Shown in pieces: positions 1-6,253 of a stretch of 11,289 nucleotides of DNA. Origin of the DNA: Bacteroidota bacterium. Its GTDB lineage: Bacteria > Bacteroidota > Bacteroidia > Flavobacteriales > Weeksellaceae. How positions within the stretch are numbered: the first letter of the stretch is position 1; each line of letters begins with the position of its first letter. Below the pieces are notes generated by a model. It did no database searches, was not told the origin of the DNA, and was given only the letters and a program-made list of their open reading frames with translations. The stretch is from contig JAEWHB010000200.1 of the NCBI GenBank assembly GCA_023388015.1, positions 1 through 11,289 on the forward strand. The letters are read 5' to 3'. Both the position numbers and the translations under genes were made by a program.

Positions 1-2
1 CT

Positions 3-1283
3 GAGTTATTAATGACTCCTTTTGATACTATGACTTTGGCAAATGGAGATGTGGTAACCGGAGTGATGAATTTACCCGCGGTATTCATTGTGAGTGTAAT
101 GTCTATGGTTTTAATCCGTGGAACTCAAGAATCTTCTTTTGTAAATACAATAATCGTAATTATGAAAGTTACGATCGTACTAATTTTCATTGCGGTTGGT
201 TTTCAATACATTCGTCCTGAAAATCACGTGCCGTTTATTCCTGAAAATACGGGGAAATTCGGCGAATATGGTTTCTCCGGTATCATTCGGGCGGCTGCCG
301 TCGTCTTTTTTGCCTATATAGGTTTTGATGCGGTAAGTACCGCGGCTCAGGAAACAAAAAACCCAAGAAAATCAATGCCGTTGGGGATTTTGGGTTCACT
401 TTTAATTTGTACGGTTCTTTATATTTTGTTTGCGTTTGTAATGACCGGAGTAGCGAATTACAAAGCTTATGGAGCGGATCCGACTAATAAACTTGCGCCG
501 GTTGCGATCGCAATCAGCAATATGGGAGATTTGGGTCCCGATGGCGTTGTACACGCCGCTTATCCTTGGTTGAACACATCTATTGTGGTGGCGATTTTAC
601 TGGGATATGCTTCGGTAATTTTGGTTCTTTTATTAGGACAAAGCCGTGTTTTTTATTCGATGAGTAAAGACGGACTTGTCCCAAAAGTTTTTTCGGCCAT
701 TCATCCTAAATTCCGTACACCACATAAATCTAACTTATTCTTCCTTTTATTTGTCAGCATATTTGCTGCATTTGTTCCCGGACGAGTTGTGGGCGAAATG
801 ACGAGTATCGGAACTTTATTTGCGTTTATTTTGGTTTGTTTAGGCGTTTTGGTTCTGAGAAAAACAATGCCCAATGCCCCAAGAGCTTTCCGTACGCCTT
901 TGGTTCCGTTTATACCGATTGCAGGAATTTTGGTATGTTTCTTTATGATGGCTTTTTTACCATTAGACACTTGGATGCGACTTATACTTTGGATGATTAT
1001 AGGACTTGATGTTTATTTGTTTTACAGTGTAAAAAACAGTGAAATCACAAGCCAGCAAGCCGGAATTATGAAGAATGCCAATAAAATAGTGGGTATTTGC
1101 GGTGTTGTATTTTCATTAGTACTAATTGGACTTGCGATTGCACACCACCAGGTTTCCGATATAAATCCTGAAACCGGTCGAATCAATGATGCGGGACTTT
1201 ATTATTTCTCACTGATTTTTGGAATTCTGCATATCCTGCTTTACGGATACAAAACTCTTCAGGGAAATAAACAATCTACTTAA
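3..1283 (+). CDS. APC-superfamily amino acid permease (cationic amino acid transporter type), 5' truncated by window edge
   Basis: This integral inner-membrane protein is expected to import amino acids by cation-coupled transport. The reading frame is open from base 3 through an internal ATG at 12, so the true start lies upstream. About 426 codons are visible and the family usually has 450-500 or more residues. Counting from the ATG at 12, I see about 11 hydrophobic segments, near residues 21-37, 44-66, 89-109, 124-147, 189-209, 241-257, 264-283, 297-316, 321-339, 358-377 and 394-412. Family signatures are the segment FFAYIGFDAVSTAAQETKNP at 99-118, QSRVFYSMSKDGLVP at 210-224, and the cytoplasmic RAFRTPLVP at 291-299. 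These resemble the CAT/YfnA group (TC 2.A.3.3). The exact substrate cannot be read from the sequence. The gene is followed after 20 bases by a terminator, so it ends its transcription unit. Confidence 0.9.
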   Translation, partial: ELLMTPFDTMTLANGDVVTGVMNLPAVFIVSVMSMVLIRGTQESSFVNTIIVIMKVTIVLIFIAVGFQYIRPENHVPFIPENTGKFGEYGFSGIIRAAAVVFFAYIGFDAVSTAAQETKNPRKSMPLGILGSLLICTVLYILFAFVMTGVANYKAYGADPTNKLAPVAIAISNMGDLGPDGVVHAAYPWLNTSIVVAILLGYASVILVLLLGQSRVFYSMSKDGLVPKVFSAIHPKFRTPHKSNLFFLLFVSIFAAFVPGRVVGEMTSIGTLFAFILVCLGVLVLRKTMPNAPRAFRTPLVPFIPIAGILVCFFMMAFLPLDTWMRLILWMIIGLDVYLFYSVKNSEITSQQAGIMKNANKIVGICGVVFSLVLIGLAIAHHQVSDINPETGRINDAGLYYFSLIFGILHILLYGYKTLQGNKQST

Positions 1284-1303
1284 AATCAATTAATTAAATA
1301 TAT

Positions 1304-1331
1304 AAAAAGGCACTCAAATGAGTGCCTTTTT
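1304..1331. terminator. Bidirectional intrinsic terminator between permease and tRNA-Leu
   Basis: The arms AAAAAGGCACTCA (1304-1316) and its exact reverse complement (1319-1331) form a 12-13 bp hairpin. There is a T run on the 3' side and an A run on the 5' side. Read rightward it ends the permease transcript. Read leftward it lies 8 bases beyond the tRNA-Leu 3' end and can end that transcript too. Confidence 0.9.
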
Positions 1332-1339
1332 ACTTTGGG

Positions 1340-1422
1340 TGCACACGGCGGGACTCGAACCCGCACATCCATAGGAAACCACCCCCTCAAGATGGCGTGT
1401 CTACCAATTTCACCACGTGTGC
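1340..1422 (-). tRNA. tRNA-Leu, anticodon GAG
   Basis: On the minus strand the acceptor arm GCACACG (1422-1416) pairs with CGTGTGC (1347-1341), followed by discriminator A at 1340. The D-arm contains TGGTAGAC. The anticodon stem CCATC/GGTGG encloses the loop TTGAGGG, giving anticodon GAG at 1388-1386, which reads CUC/CUU leucine codons. There is a class II long variable arm, and the T-arm carries GGTTCGAGTCC. The total is 83 nt, usual for tRNA-Leu. The genomic sequence after the discriminator reads CCC, so the mature CCA end is not fully encoded and must be completed by tRNA nucleotidyltransferase. Confidence 0.97.
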
Positions 1423-1433
1423 TGAATTGCGTG

Positions 1434-1441
1434 CAAAATTA
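1434..1441 (-). promoter_or_regulatory. Putative -7 promoter box for tRNA-Leu
   Basis: The minus strand reads TAATTTTG, an exact match to the Bacteroidota consensus TAnnTTTG. It ends 11 bases before the mature tRNA 5' end, so transcription would start only a few bases upstream of the tRNA. No clear -33 TTG lies at the expected distance. The region is AT-rich, so a chance match is possible. Confidence 0.45.
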
Positions 1442-1470
1442 GAATTATTTTTAATTTAATTAGAATTATT
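1437..1470. repeat. Pair of 13-bp direct repeats, period 21 bp
   Basis: AATTAGAATTATT occurs identically at 1437-1449 and 1458-1470. The first copy overlaps the putative tRNA-Leu -7 box and the second overlaps the stop codon of the FMN reductase gene. The 21-bp period is about two helical turns. The low complexity means chance or slippage is a fair alternative. Confidence 0.6.
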
Positions 1471-2020
1471 AACCTGCAATTTTTCCAAACCATACGATGT
1501 ATGCATCCATGGCTTTCTGTAAAAATCCCAATGTTTTCTCGTTGATTTTTCCATTTTCATCAAAAACCTCTTGCACTTTGGCTAAATAAATTTCGGGTTG
1601 GGGCATCGTAGGAACATTGACATTCACCAAAACTTGGCGCAAATGATGATTCGCTCCAAATCCCGACATATTTCCCTGAGAAAGACTGATGACCATTCCG
1701 GGTTTTCCTGCCCAAATACTCTGACCTTTTGGGCGTGAACCCACATCCATCGCGTTTTTCAAACAACCCGGCATCGAACGATTGTATTCAGGTGTGACGA
1801 AAATAAATCCTTGTTTTTCTTTCATTTTGGAACGAAATGCTTGATAAGCTTCCGGTGCATTCTCTCCTTCAATATCTTCATTGTACAAAGGCAAATCTCC
1901 GATCGGAACAATTTCCAATTCATAGCCTTCTGGTGCCAATTCTATTAAATTTTTCGCAATCTTTTTCGAATAAGATTCCTTTCGTAAACTTCCAACGATT
2001 ATTCCAATTTTTGTATTCAT
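1469..2020 (-). CDS. NADPH-dependent FMN reductase / flavodoxin-like quinone or azo-reductase family
   Basis: This is a 183-residue soluble flavodoxin-fold protein of the FMN_red family (Pfam PF03358), which also includes chromate, quinone and azo reductases such as ChrR/YieF. Members bind FMN and transfer electrons from NAD(P)H to FMN, quinones or other acceptors. Visible signatures are the phosphate-binding loop GSLRKESYS at residues 10-18, the hallmark PEYNRSMPGCLKNAMD at 77-92 followed by SRP, and SLSQGNMSGFGANHHLRQVL at 112-131. I chose the ATG at 2020. The frame stays open to a TTG at 2029, but that adds only three residues (MNK) and is a weaker codon. The protein is full length for the family. 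tRNA-Leu lies 46 bases downstream on the same strand with no terminator between, so read-through is possible. The physiological acceptor is unknown. Confidence 0.9.
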   Translation of the reverse strand: MNTKIGIIVGSLRKESYSKKIAKNLIELAPEGYELEIVPIGDLPLYNEDIEGENAPEAYQAFRSKMKEKQGFIFVTPEYNRSMPGCLKNAMDVGSRPKGQSIWAGKPGMVISLSQGNMSGFGANHHLRQVLVNVNVPTMPQPEIYLAKVQEVFDENGKINEKTLGFLQKAMDAYIVWFGKIAG

Positions 2021-2048
2021 TTTATTCAAATTTTCAAATGATTTCGGG

Positions 2049-2076
2049 ATAAAATTAGTCCAAATAAAATTAGTCC
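2049..2076. repeat. Tandem 13-bp direct repeat, period 15 bp, in divergent promoter region
   Basis: ATAAAATTAGTCC occurs twice, at 2049-2061 and 2064-2076, separated by two bases. It lies 29 bases upstream of the FMN reductase ATG and about 57 bases upstream of the aspS promoter box. On the minus strand the copies read GGACTAATTTTAT. A degenerate minus-strand promoter (TTTG at 2064-2061, ATCATTTG at 2042-2035, 18-bp spacer) overlaps the proximal copy, so it could be a regulator site for the reductase gene. Confidence 0.7.
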
Positions 2077-2132
2077 TTATGATTCAATAGAAATTTTCAA
2101 ATTTATAGTTTCTCAATTCTAACTTCTAATCT

Positions 2133-2140
2133 TACCTTTG
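2133..2140 (+). promoter_or_regulatory. aspS promoter, -7 box TACCTTTG
   Basis: TACCTTTG matches the Bacteroidota TAnnTTTG -7 consensus exactly and lies 21 bases before the aspS ATG. Transcription would begin near 2146, giving a leader of about 15 nt. The -33 element is poor: only TAGTTT near 2106-2111 is in range. The AT-rich leader has no Shine-Dalgarno site, which is normal for this phylum. Confidence 0.65.
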
Positions 2141-2161
2141 CACTCTAAAATTTAGAATAAA

Positions 2162-3910
2162 ATGTTCAGAACACATACTTGTGGGGAATTAAACCTAAAT
2201 CATTTAAATCAAAAAGTAACTTTGAGCGGATGGGTTTCCGTCATTCGCGACAAAGGATTTATGATATGGATTGATTTGCGCGACCGATACGGAATTACAC
2301 AATTAATCATCGACGAAGAACGTTCCGACAAATCTTTGTTGGAAACTGCCCGAAATCTGGGGCGAGAATTTGTCATTCAAGCCACCGGAACCGTCATTGA
2401 GCGCGCTTCCAAAAACCCAAATATCCCGACAGGTGAAATTGAAATTCTGGTTGAAAAACTGGAAATTCTGAACGAATCCAAACTTCCACCCTTCACTATC
2501 GAAGATAAAACCGATGGCGGTGAAGAATTAAGAATGCAATACCGTTATCTGGATTTGAGAAGAAATCCGGTTAAAAATAAATTGATTTTCCGACACAAAG
2601 TAGCACAGGAAGTGCGTAAATATCTCTCAGATAAAGGATTTATCGAAGTAGAAACTCCTGTTTTGATCAAATCTACGCCCGAAGGCGCAAGGGATTTTGT
2701 GGTTCCTTCGAGAATGAACTCGGGGGAATTCTACGCTTTGCCTCAATCGCCTCAAACTTTTAAACAATTGATGATGGTGGGCGGATTGGATAAATATTTT
2801 CAAATTGTGAAATGTTTCCGTGATGAAGATTTACGTGCCGACCGACAGCCGGAATTTACCCAAATAGACTGCGAAATGGCATTTGTGGAACAAGAAGATG
2901 TGTTGGAAATATTTGAAGGAATGACCCAATACCTTCTCAAAGAAATTCACGGAGTGGAAATCGAGAAATTCCCACGAATTACTTATGAAGAAGCCATGCG
3001 AAAATATGGAAACGACAAACCGGATATTCGTTTCGGAATGGAGTTTCACGAATTAAATGATTTAGCTCAAAACAAAGGTTTTGAAATATTTGACAAAGAA
3101 GAATTGGTGGTGGGCATCTCCGCTCCTACTTTGAATTCATATACACGTAAAGACATCGACCGTTTGCTAGAATGGGTTCAACGTCCACAAATCGGAGCGC
3201 GAGGTTTTGTTTGGGTTCGGGTAAACGAAGACGGAAGTTTTAAATCATCTGCCGATAAATTTTATTCGCAAGAAGATCTTGCTGCTTTTGCCGAAAGAAT
3301 GAATGCGCAAAAAGGCGATTTGATGATCATAATGGCAGGTAAAGCCAACGACACAAGAAAACAATTGAGCGCATTGCGAATGGAACTCGCCGAAAGATTG
3401 GAACTCAGAAAACCCGATGAATTCGCTCCGTTATGGGTTGTGGATTTCCCGCTTCTGGAATGGGACGAAGAAACCACTCGCTGGCACGCAATGCACCATC
3501 CGTTTACTTCACCAAAACCGGAAGATATTTCAAAATTGAAAACAAATCCGGGAGAAGTCAGAGCCAACGCTTACGATATGGTTTTGAACGGAAACGAAAT
3601 TGGCGGTGGTTCTATTCGTATTCACGATAAAGAATTACAATCCCAAATGTTTGAATTACTTGGGTTTACGCCGGAACAAGCTCAGGAACAATTTGGATTT
3701 TTGATGAATGCATTCCAGTACGGAGCGCCTCCTCACGGCGGACTTGCCTTTGGTTTTGACCGTTTGGTTGCAATTTTGGACGGAAGTGAAACGATTAGAG
3801 ATTATATCGCTTTCCCGAAAAACAATTCAGGACGTGATGTGATGATTGATGCGCCTTCTGCAATTGACCAATCTCAATTGGATGAATTGGAAATCAGTTT
3901 AAAACAATAA
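2162..3910 (+). CDS. aspS: Aspartyl-tRNA synthetase (AspRS), bacterial type
   Basis: This 582-residue cytoplasmic class IIb synthetase attaches aspartate to tRNA-Asp using ATP. Residues 1-105 form the OB-fold anticodon-binding domain (LSGWVSVIRDKGFMIWIDLR at 21-40). Motif 1 lies around 148-175 (GFIEVETPVL). Motif 2 lies around 213-238 (FRDEDLRADRQPEFTQID) with its ATP-binding arginine. The bacterial GAD insertion domain spans about 290-420. The post-insertion HAMHHPFTSP is at 442-451, GNEIGGGSIRIHD at 477-489, and motif 3 GLAFGFDRLVAIL at 527-539 with catalytic Arg534. Length and domain order are normal for bacterial AspRS. The ATG at 2162 gives the expected N-terminus (MFRTHTCGEL). Whether it is discriminating or also charges tRNA-Asn cannot be settled here, because no gatCAB or asnS is in the window. 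Its own promoter and terminator make it monocistronic. Confidence 0.98.
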   Translation: MFRTHTCGELNLNHLNQKVTLSGWVSVIRDKGFMIWIDLRDRYGITQLIIDEERSDKSLLETARNLGREFVIQATGTVIERASKNPNIPTGEIEILVEKLEILNESKLPPFTIEDKTDGGEELRMQYRYLDLRRNPVKNKLIFRHKVAQEVRKYLSDKGFIEVETPVLIKSTPEGARDFVVPSRMNSGEFYALPQSPQTFKQLMMVGGLDKYFQIVKCFRDEDLRADRQPEFTQIDCEMAFVEQEDVLEIFEGMTQYLLKEIHGVEIEKFPRITYEEAMRKYGNDKPDIRFGMEFHELNDLAQNKGFEIFDKEELVVGISAPTLNSYTRKDIDRLLEWVQRPQIGARGFVWVRVNEDGSFKSSADKFYSQEDLAAFAERMNAQKGDLMIIMAGKANDTRKQLSALRMELAERLELRKPDEFAPLWVVDFPLLEWDEETTRWHAMHHPFTSPKPEDISKLKTNPGEVRANAYDMVLNGNEIGGGSIRIHDKELQSQMFELLGFTPEQAQEQFGFLMNAFQYGAPPHGGLAFGFDRLVAILDGSETIRDYIAFPKNNSGRDVMIDAPSAIDQSQLDELEISLKQ

Positions 3911-3920
3911 AAAAATTTAG

Positions 3921-3945
3921 AAAAGCGATGAAGGTCGCTTTTTTT
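3921..3945 (+). terminator. Intrinsic terminator of aspS
   Basis: AAAAGCGA (3921-3928) pairs with TCGCTTTT (3935-3942) around a six-base loop, and seven Ts follow from 3939. It begins 11 bases after the aspS stop codon. Confidence 0.85.
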
Positions 3946-4000
3946 GTGAAAAAATCGTTAATATTGGATAAGGTTATTTTTTAGTCTATCCGATGTTTAT

Positions 4001-4008
4001 TATCTTTG
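4001..4008 (+). promoter_or_regulatory. Promoter -7 box for the Fic gene
   Basis: TATCTTTG matches TAnnTTTG exactly and ends 17 bases before the ATG of the Fic gene, leaving a leader of about 10 nt. No good -33 TTG sits 19-21 bp upstream (the region is a T run), so the assignment rests on the -7 box and on position after the aspS terminator. Confidence 0.6.
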
Positions 4009-4024
4009 AAGAAATTAATAAGAA

Positions 4025-4984
4025 ATGAATTGGTGGGAATATCCATATGATTATGAAGGTTTTGACAAAACACTCGAGCGAATTCAAGAAAAGAAAACCG
4101 CACTAGATAAACTACGTCCACTCCCCACCTACGCTTTACAAAGTATTAAGGAAAGCCTGACGCTGGAGTGGACCTATAATTCCAACAGCATAGAAGGCAA
4201 TACCCTTACCCTACAAGAAACCAAAATGGTCATCGAAGAAGGATTTACAGTGAAAGGAAAAAGTTTGCGCGAACATTTTGAAGCTGTTAATCATCAGGAA
4301 GCCATTGAATTTATCCATAGTTTGGTTTCAGAAAATTATGTTCTAAAAGAAAATGAGATTCTAATGGTTCACGAGCTCGTTTTGAAACAAATTGAAAAGG
4401 AATTTGCAGGTCGTTTCAGGAATTCAGGTGTGAGGATTTCAGGTGCGAATTTCGTTCCGCCCAATGCTTTGAAAGTTGATGATCATATCACCGAACTCAT
4501 TGATTGGGTAAATAATTCCGAATTAGACATCATTATCAAATCCACTATTTTCCACCACCGATTTGTGTGGATACATCCATTTTTTGATGGAAATGGACGT
4601 ACGGTTCGTTTGGTTTTCAATTTGTTATTGATGAAAGAAGGGTATCCGCCGGCAATCATTCTAAAAAATGATCGAAAAAAATACTATGATGCGCTTAACC
4701 AAGCAAACAAAGGAGATTACAGCAAACTGATTTTGTTGGTTTTACAGTCTCTGGAAAGAAGTTTAAACATATATTTGACGGCTTTGAACAACACTTATGA
4801 GCACTATAAACCGATTTCAGATATTGCACAGGAAGAGCGAATTCCATATGGACAGGATTATCTAAGTTTACTTGCGCGACAAGGGAAAATTGATGCTTTC
4901 AAAGAAGGCAGGAACTGGCTTACTACAAAAGAAGCGATTTGGGATTATATAGAGAAAAGAGACCGCAAAAGAAAGCTGGATTAA
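4025..4984 (+). CDS. Fic domain protein, class II (self-inhibited), probable AMP transferase
   Basis: Fic proteins usually transfer AMP from ATP to hydroxyl side chains of target proteins. Some use other nucleotide-type donors or remove AMP. The 319-residue protein carries the complete catalytic motif HPFFDGNGRTVR at 184-195, matching HxFx(D/E)GNGRxxR, with His184 as catalytic base. Upstream, SNSIEG at 53-58 fits the inhibitory helix motif (S/T)xxxE(G/N). Its position N-terminal to the Fic core makes this class II, with Glu57 expected to block productive ATP binding. The segment GRFRNSGVRISGANFVPP (129-146) matches the flap and target-docking region. Residues about 265-319 look like a C-terminal winged-helix module ending in a very basic tail (KRDRKRKLD). 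I see no signal peptide or membrane segment, so it should be cytosolic. It has its own promoter and lies 31 bases before the glycosyltransferase gene. The target is unknown. Confidence 0.93.
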   Translation: MNWWEYPYDYEGFDKTLERIQEKKTALDKLRPLPTYALQSIKESLTLEWTYNSNSIEGNTLTLQETKMVIEEGFTVKGKSLREHFEAVNHQEAIEFIHSLVSENYVLKENEILMVHELVLKQIEKEFAGRFRNSGVRISGANFVPPNALKVDDHITELIDWVNNSELDIIIKSTIFHHRFVWIHPFFDGNGRTVRLVFNLLLMKEGYPPAIILKNDRKKYYDALNQANKGDYSKLILLVLQSLERSLNIYLTALNNTYEHYKPISDIAQEERIPYGQDYLSLLARQGKIDAFKEGRNWLTTKEAIWDYIEKRDRKRKLD

Positions 4985-5015
4985 TTGTTTTTAATGCCAA
5001 TTTGAATTTAATTTG

Positions 5016-6098
5016 ATGAAAATTCCGGAATTGAAATTGAATTTCTCCATAATCACCGCTGTTTATAAACGCGAAGACGAATTAACTGAATTATTGGAAA
5101 GTCTGACAAATCAGAGCGATTCGGATTTTGAAGTCATCGTGGTGGATGATGGTTCGCCTGTTTCTTTGGAGTCGATTGTGGATAAATTCAAAGCGAAATT
5201 AAACATTCATTACTTTTATAAAGAAAATTCGGGACCCGCAAAATCCAGGAATTTCGGGATGGGAAGGGCTTCGGGGAATTATTTCATCTTTTTGGACTCG
5301 GATACAATTGCGCCCAAAAATTACATTCAAACCGTTCGGAAAGAATTAAGCGAAAATTATGTGGATGCCTTTGGCGGACCAGATGCGGCAGATAAAAGTT
5401 TCACGGATTTGCAAAAAGCGATTTCCTTTTCAATGACCTCTTTTCTGACGACCGGTGGAATTCGTGGTGGAAAAAAACACGTAGGGAAATTTCAGCCGAG
5501 AAGTTTCAATATGGGAATTTCCAAAGCGGCTTTTGAAGCGACGGATGGATTCGGAAATTTACGCATCGGAGAAGATCCGGATTTGAGCATGACTTTATGG
5601 GAAAAAGGTTTTGAAACCCGATTGATTCCTGAGGCGAAAGTTTTTCACAAACGCAGAACTTCTTTGAAAAAATTCGCCAGACAAGTTTACCAATTCGGAG
5701 TGGCAAGACCGATTTTAAACCAACGACATTCGGGAAGCGGAAAGTTGACCTATTGGTTTCCGAGTTTGTTTTTACTATACTTTTTAGTGTGTTCATTTTC
5801 TCTTTTTTTCAGATTAATTTCTGTTGAAATTTACATCTCAAATATTTTTTCCTACTGGTTTAATAACATTTTAATATTGGTAGGAATATTATTATCCATT
5901 CCATTAATAATTTACTTCTTTTTAATTCTGATTATTTCAAGTATAAAAAATCTAAGTCTACATGTGGGTTTTTTGAGCATTTTCACAACTCTAATTCAAT
6001 TTATGGGTTATGGTTACGGCTTTTTGAAGTCCTGGATTTTACTGAATATTTTCAGAATTAAGCCCGAAAAAGCATTTCCGGGTCATTTTTCAACTTAG
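5016..6098 (+). CDS. Family 2 glycosyltransferase with C-terminal membrane helices
   Basis: This 360-residue GT2 enzyme with a GT-A fold is expected to move a sugar from a nucleotide-sugar donor to a cell-surface glycan or lipid-linked acceptor at the inner membrane. The N-terminus has FSIITAVYKREDEL at 10-23 and the nucleotide-binding VVDDGSP at 42-48. The metal-binding DSD triad is at 94-96. NMGISKAAFEATDGF follows at 165-179, then GEDPDL at 185-190 supplying the likely catalytic Asp/Glu pair. Three hydrophobic stretches near 248-268, 283-310 and 315-345 anchor the C-terminus. I chose the ATG at 5016. A TTG immediately before it (5013) would add one residue. The gene starts 31 bases after the Fic stop with no terminator between and no convincing promoter of its own, so co-transcription is likely. 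Donor and acceptor cannot be named. No convincing terminator follows it. Confidence 0.9.
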   Translation: MKIPELKLNFSIITAVYKREDELTELLESLTNQSDSDFEVIVVDDGSPVSLESIVDKFKAKLNIHYFYKENSGPAKSRNFGMGRASGNYFIFLDSDTIAPKNYIQTVRKELSENYVDAFGGPDAADKSFTDLQKAISFSMTSFLTTGGIRGGKKHVGKFQPRSFNMGISKAAFEATDGFGNLRIGEDPDLSMTLWEKGFETRLIPEAKVFHKRRTSLKKFARQVYQFGVARPILNQRHSGSGKLTYWFPSLFLLYFLVCSFSLFFRLISVEIYISNIFSYWFNNILILVGILLSIPLIIYFFLILIISSIKNLSLHVGFLSIFTTLIQFMGYGYGFLKSWILLNIFRIKPEKAFPGHFST

Positions 6099-6102
6099 CA
6101 AA

Positions 6103-6134
6103 TTGCTTTTAGTGGAATTAGTTTTGTATATTTG
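6103..6134 (+). promoter_or_regulatory. Promoter of hpd (TTG at 6103-6105, TATATTTG at 6127-6134)
   Basis: TATATTTG is an exact TAnnTTTG -7 box. A TTG -33 element lies 21 bp upstream, within the 17-23 bp spacing known for flavobacterial promoters. Transcription should start near 6139-6141, leaving a leader of about 110 nt before the hpd ATG. Confidence 0.65.
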
Positions 6135-6140
6135 AGAATT

Positions 6141-6194
6141 ATGTACAATCGCGTTTTACTTTCCGTTTTACATCGTGCGATGTGGTCTAATTGA
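6141..6194 (+). CDS. Possible 17-codon upstream reading frame in the hpd leader
   Basis: The frame ATG...TGA encodes MYNRVLLSVLHRAMWSN. Its ATG coincides with the predicted transcription start, so it would be translated as a leaderless message if at all. The stop codon (6192-6194) is the last triplet of the 5' arm of the second leader hairpin, and the first hairpin lies inside the frame. A ribosome on it would therefore melt both hairpins, as in a translation-coupled leader. No strong run of one amino acid points to a specific sensor. A frame this short can easily arise by chance. Confidence 0.25.
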   Translation: MYNRVLLSVLHRAMWSN

Positions 6195-6214
6195 GATTCC
6201 TAACCATCAATTAG
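6170..6214 (+). promoter_or_regulatory. Structured 5' leader of hpd: two tandem hairpins
   Basis: Hairpin 1 is ACATC (6170-6174) with GATGT (6179-6183), closing a GTGC tetraloop and extendable by two G-U pairs. Hairpin 2 is CTAATTGA (6187-6194) with its exact complement TCAATTAG (6207-6214) around a 12-base loop. TGGT at 6183-6186 could instead pair with ACCA at 6203-6206 in that loop, an alternative fold. No T run follows, so a transcription terminator is not indicated. I do not recognise any named riboswitch class. Confidence 0.4.
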
Positions 6215-6253
6215 TCAACAAATTATTGTATAAAATTCATTAAAATAACTATC

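Noticed and set aside
701..970. 89-codon antisense reading frame inside the permease
   Set aside because: It is a shadow of a clear coding frame on the plus strand, with low-complexity composition and no recognisable domain.
2018..2029. TTG at 2029 as the start of the FMN reductase gene
   Set aside because: It adds only three residues before a proper ATG at 2020, and the family N-terminus begins directly at that ATG.
2144..2156. Palindrome TCTAAA-A-TTTAGA in the aspS leader
   Set aside because: It is all A/T-rich with a one-base centre, so it cannot form a stable hairpin, and such dyads are common in AT-rich leaders.
3262..3567. 101-codon antisense reading frame inside aspS
   Set aside because: It lies opposite conserved AspRS sequence and shows no protein family signature.
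4025..4984. Fic gene as the toxin of a two-gene toxin-antitoxin pair
   Set aside because: No small antitoxin gene lies next to it, and the inhibitory motif is inside the protein itself, which makes it class II.
5013..5018. TTG at 5013 as the start of the glycosyltransferase
   Set aside because: An ATG follows immediately at 5016, which is the stronger and simpler start.
6091..6112. Hairpin AGCAA/TTGCT after the glycosyltransferase stop as a terminator
   Set aside because: The arms are separated by one base, so only about three pairs can form with a sterically possible loop. It is too weak to support.
6141..6253. Assignment of the hpd leader to a known riboswitch class
   Set aside because: I could not match it to the SAM, preQ1 or other class consensus sequences that I know. 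Two hairpins alone are not enough.
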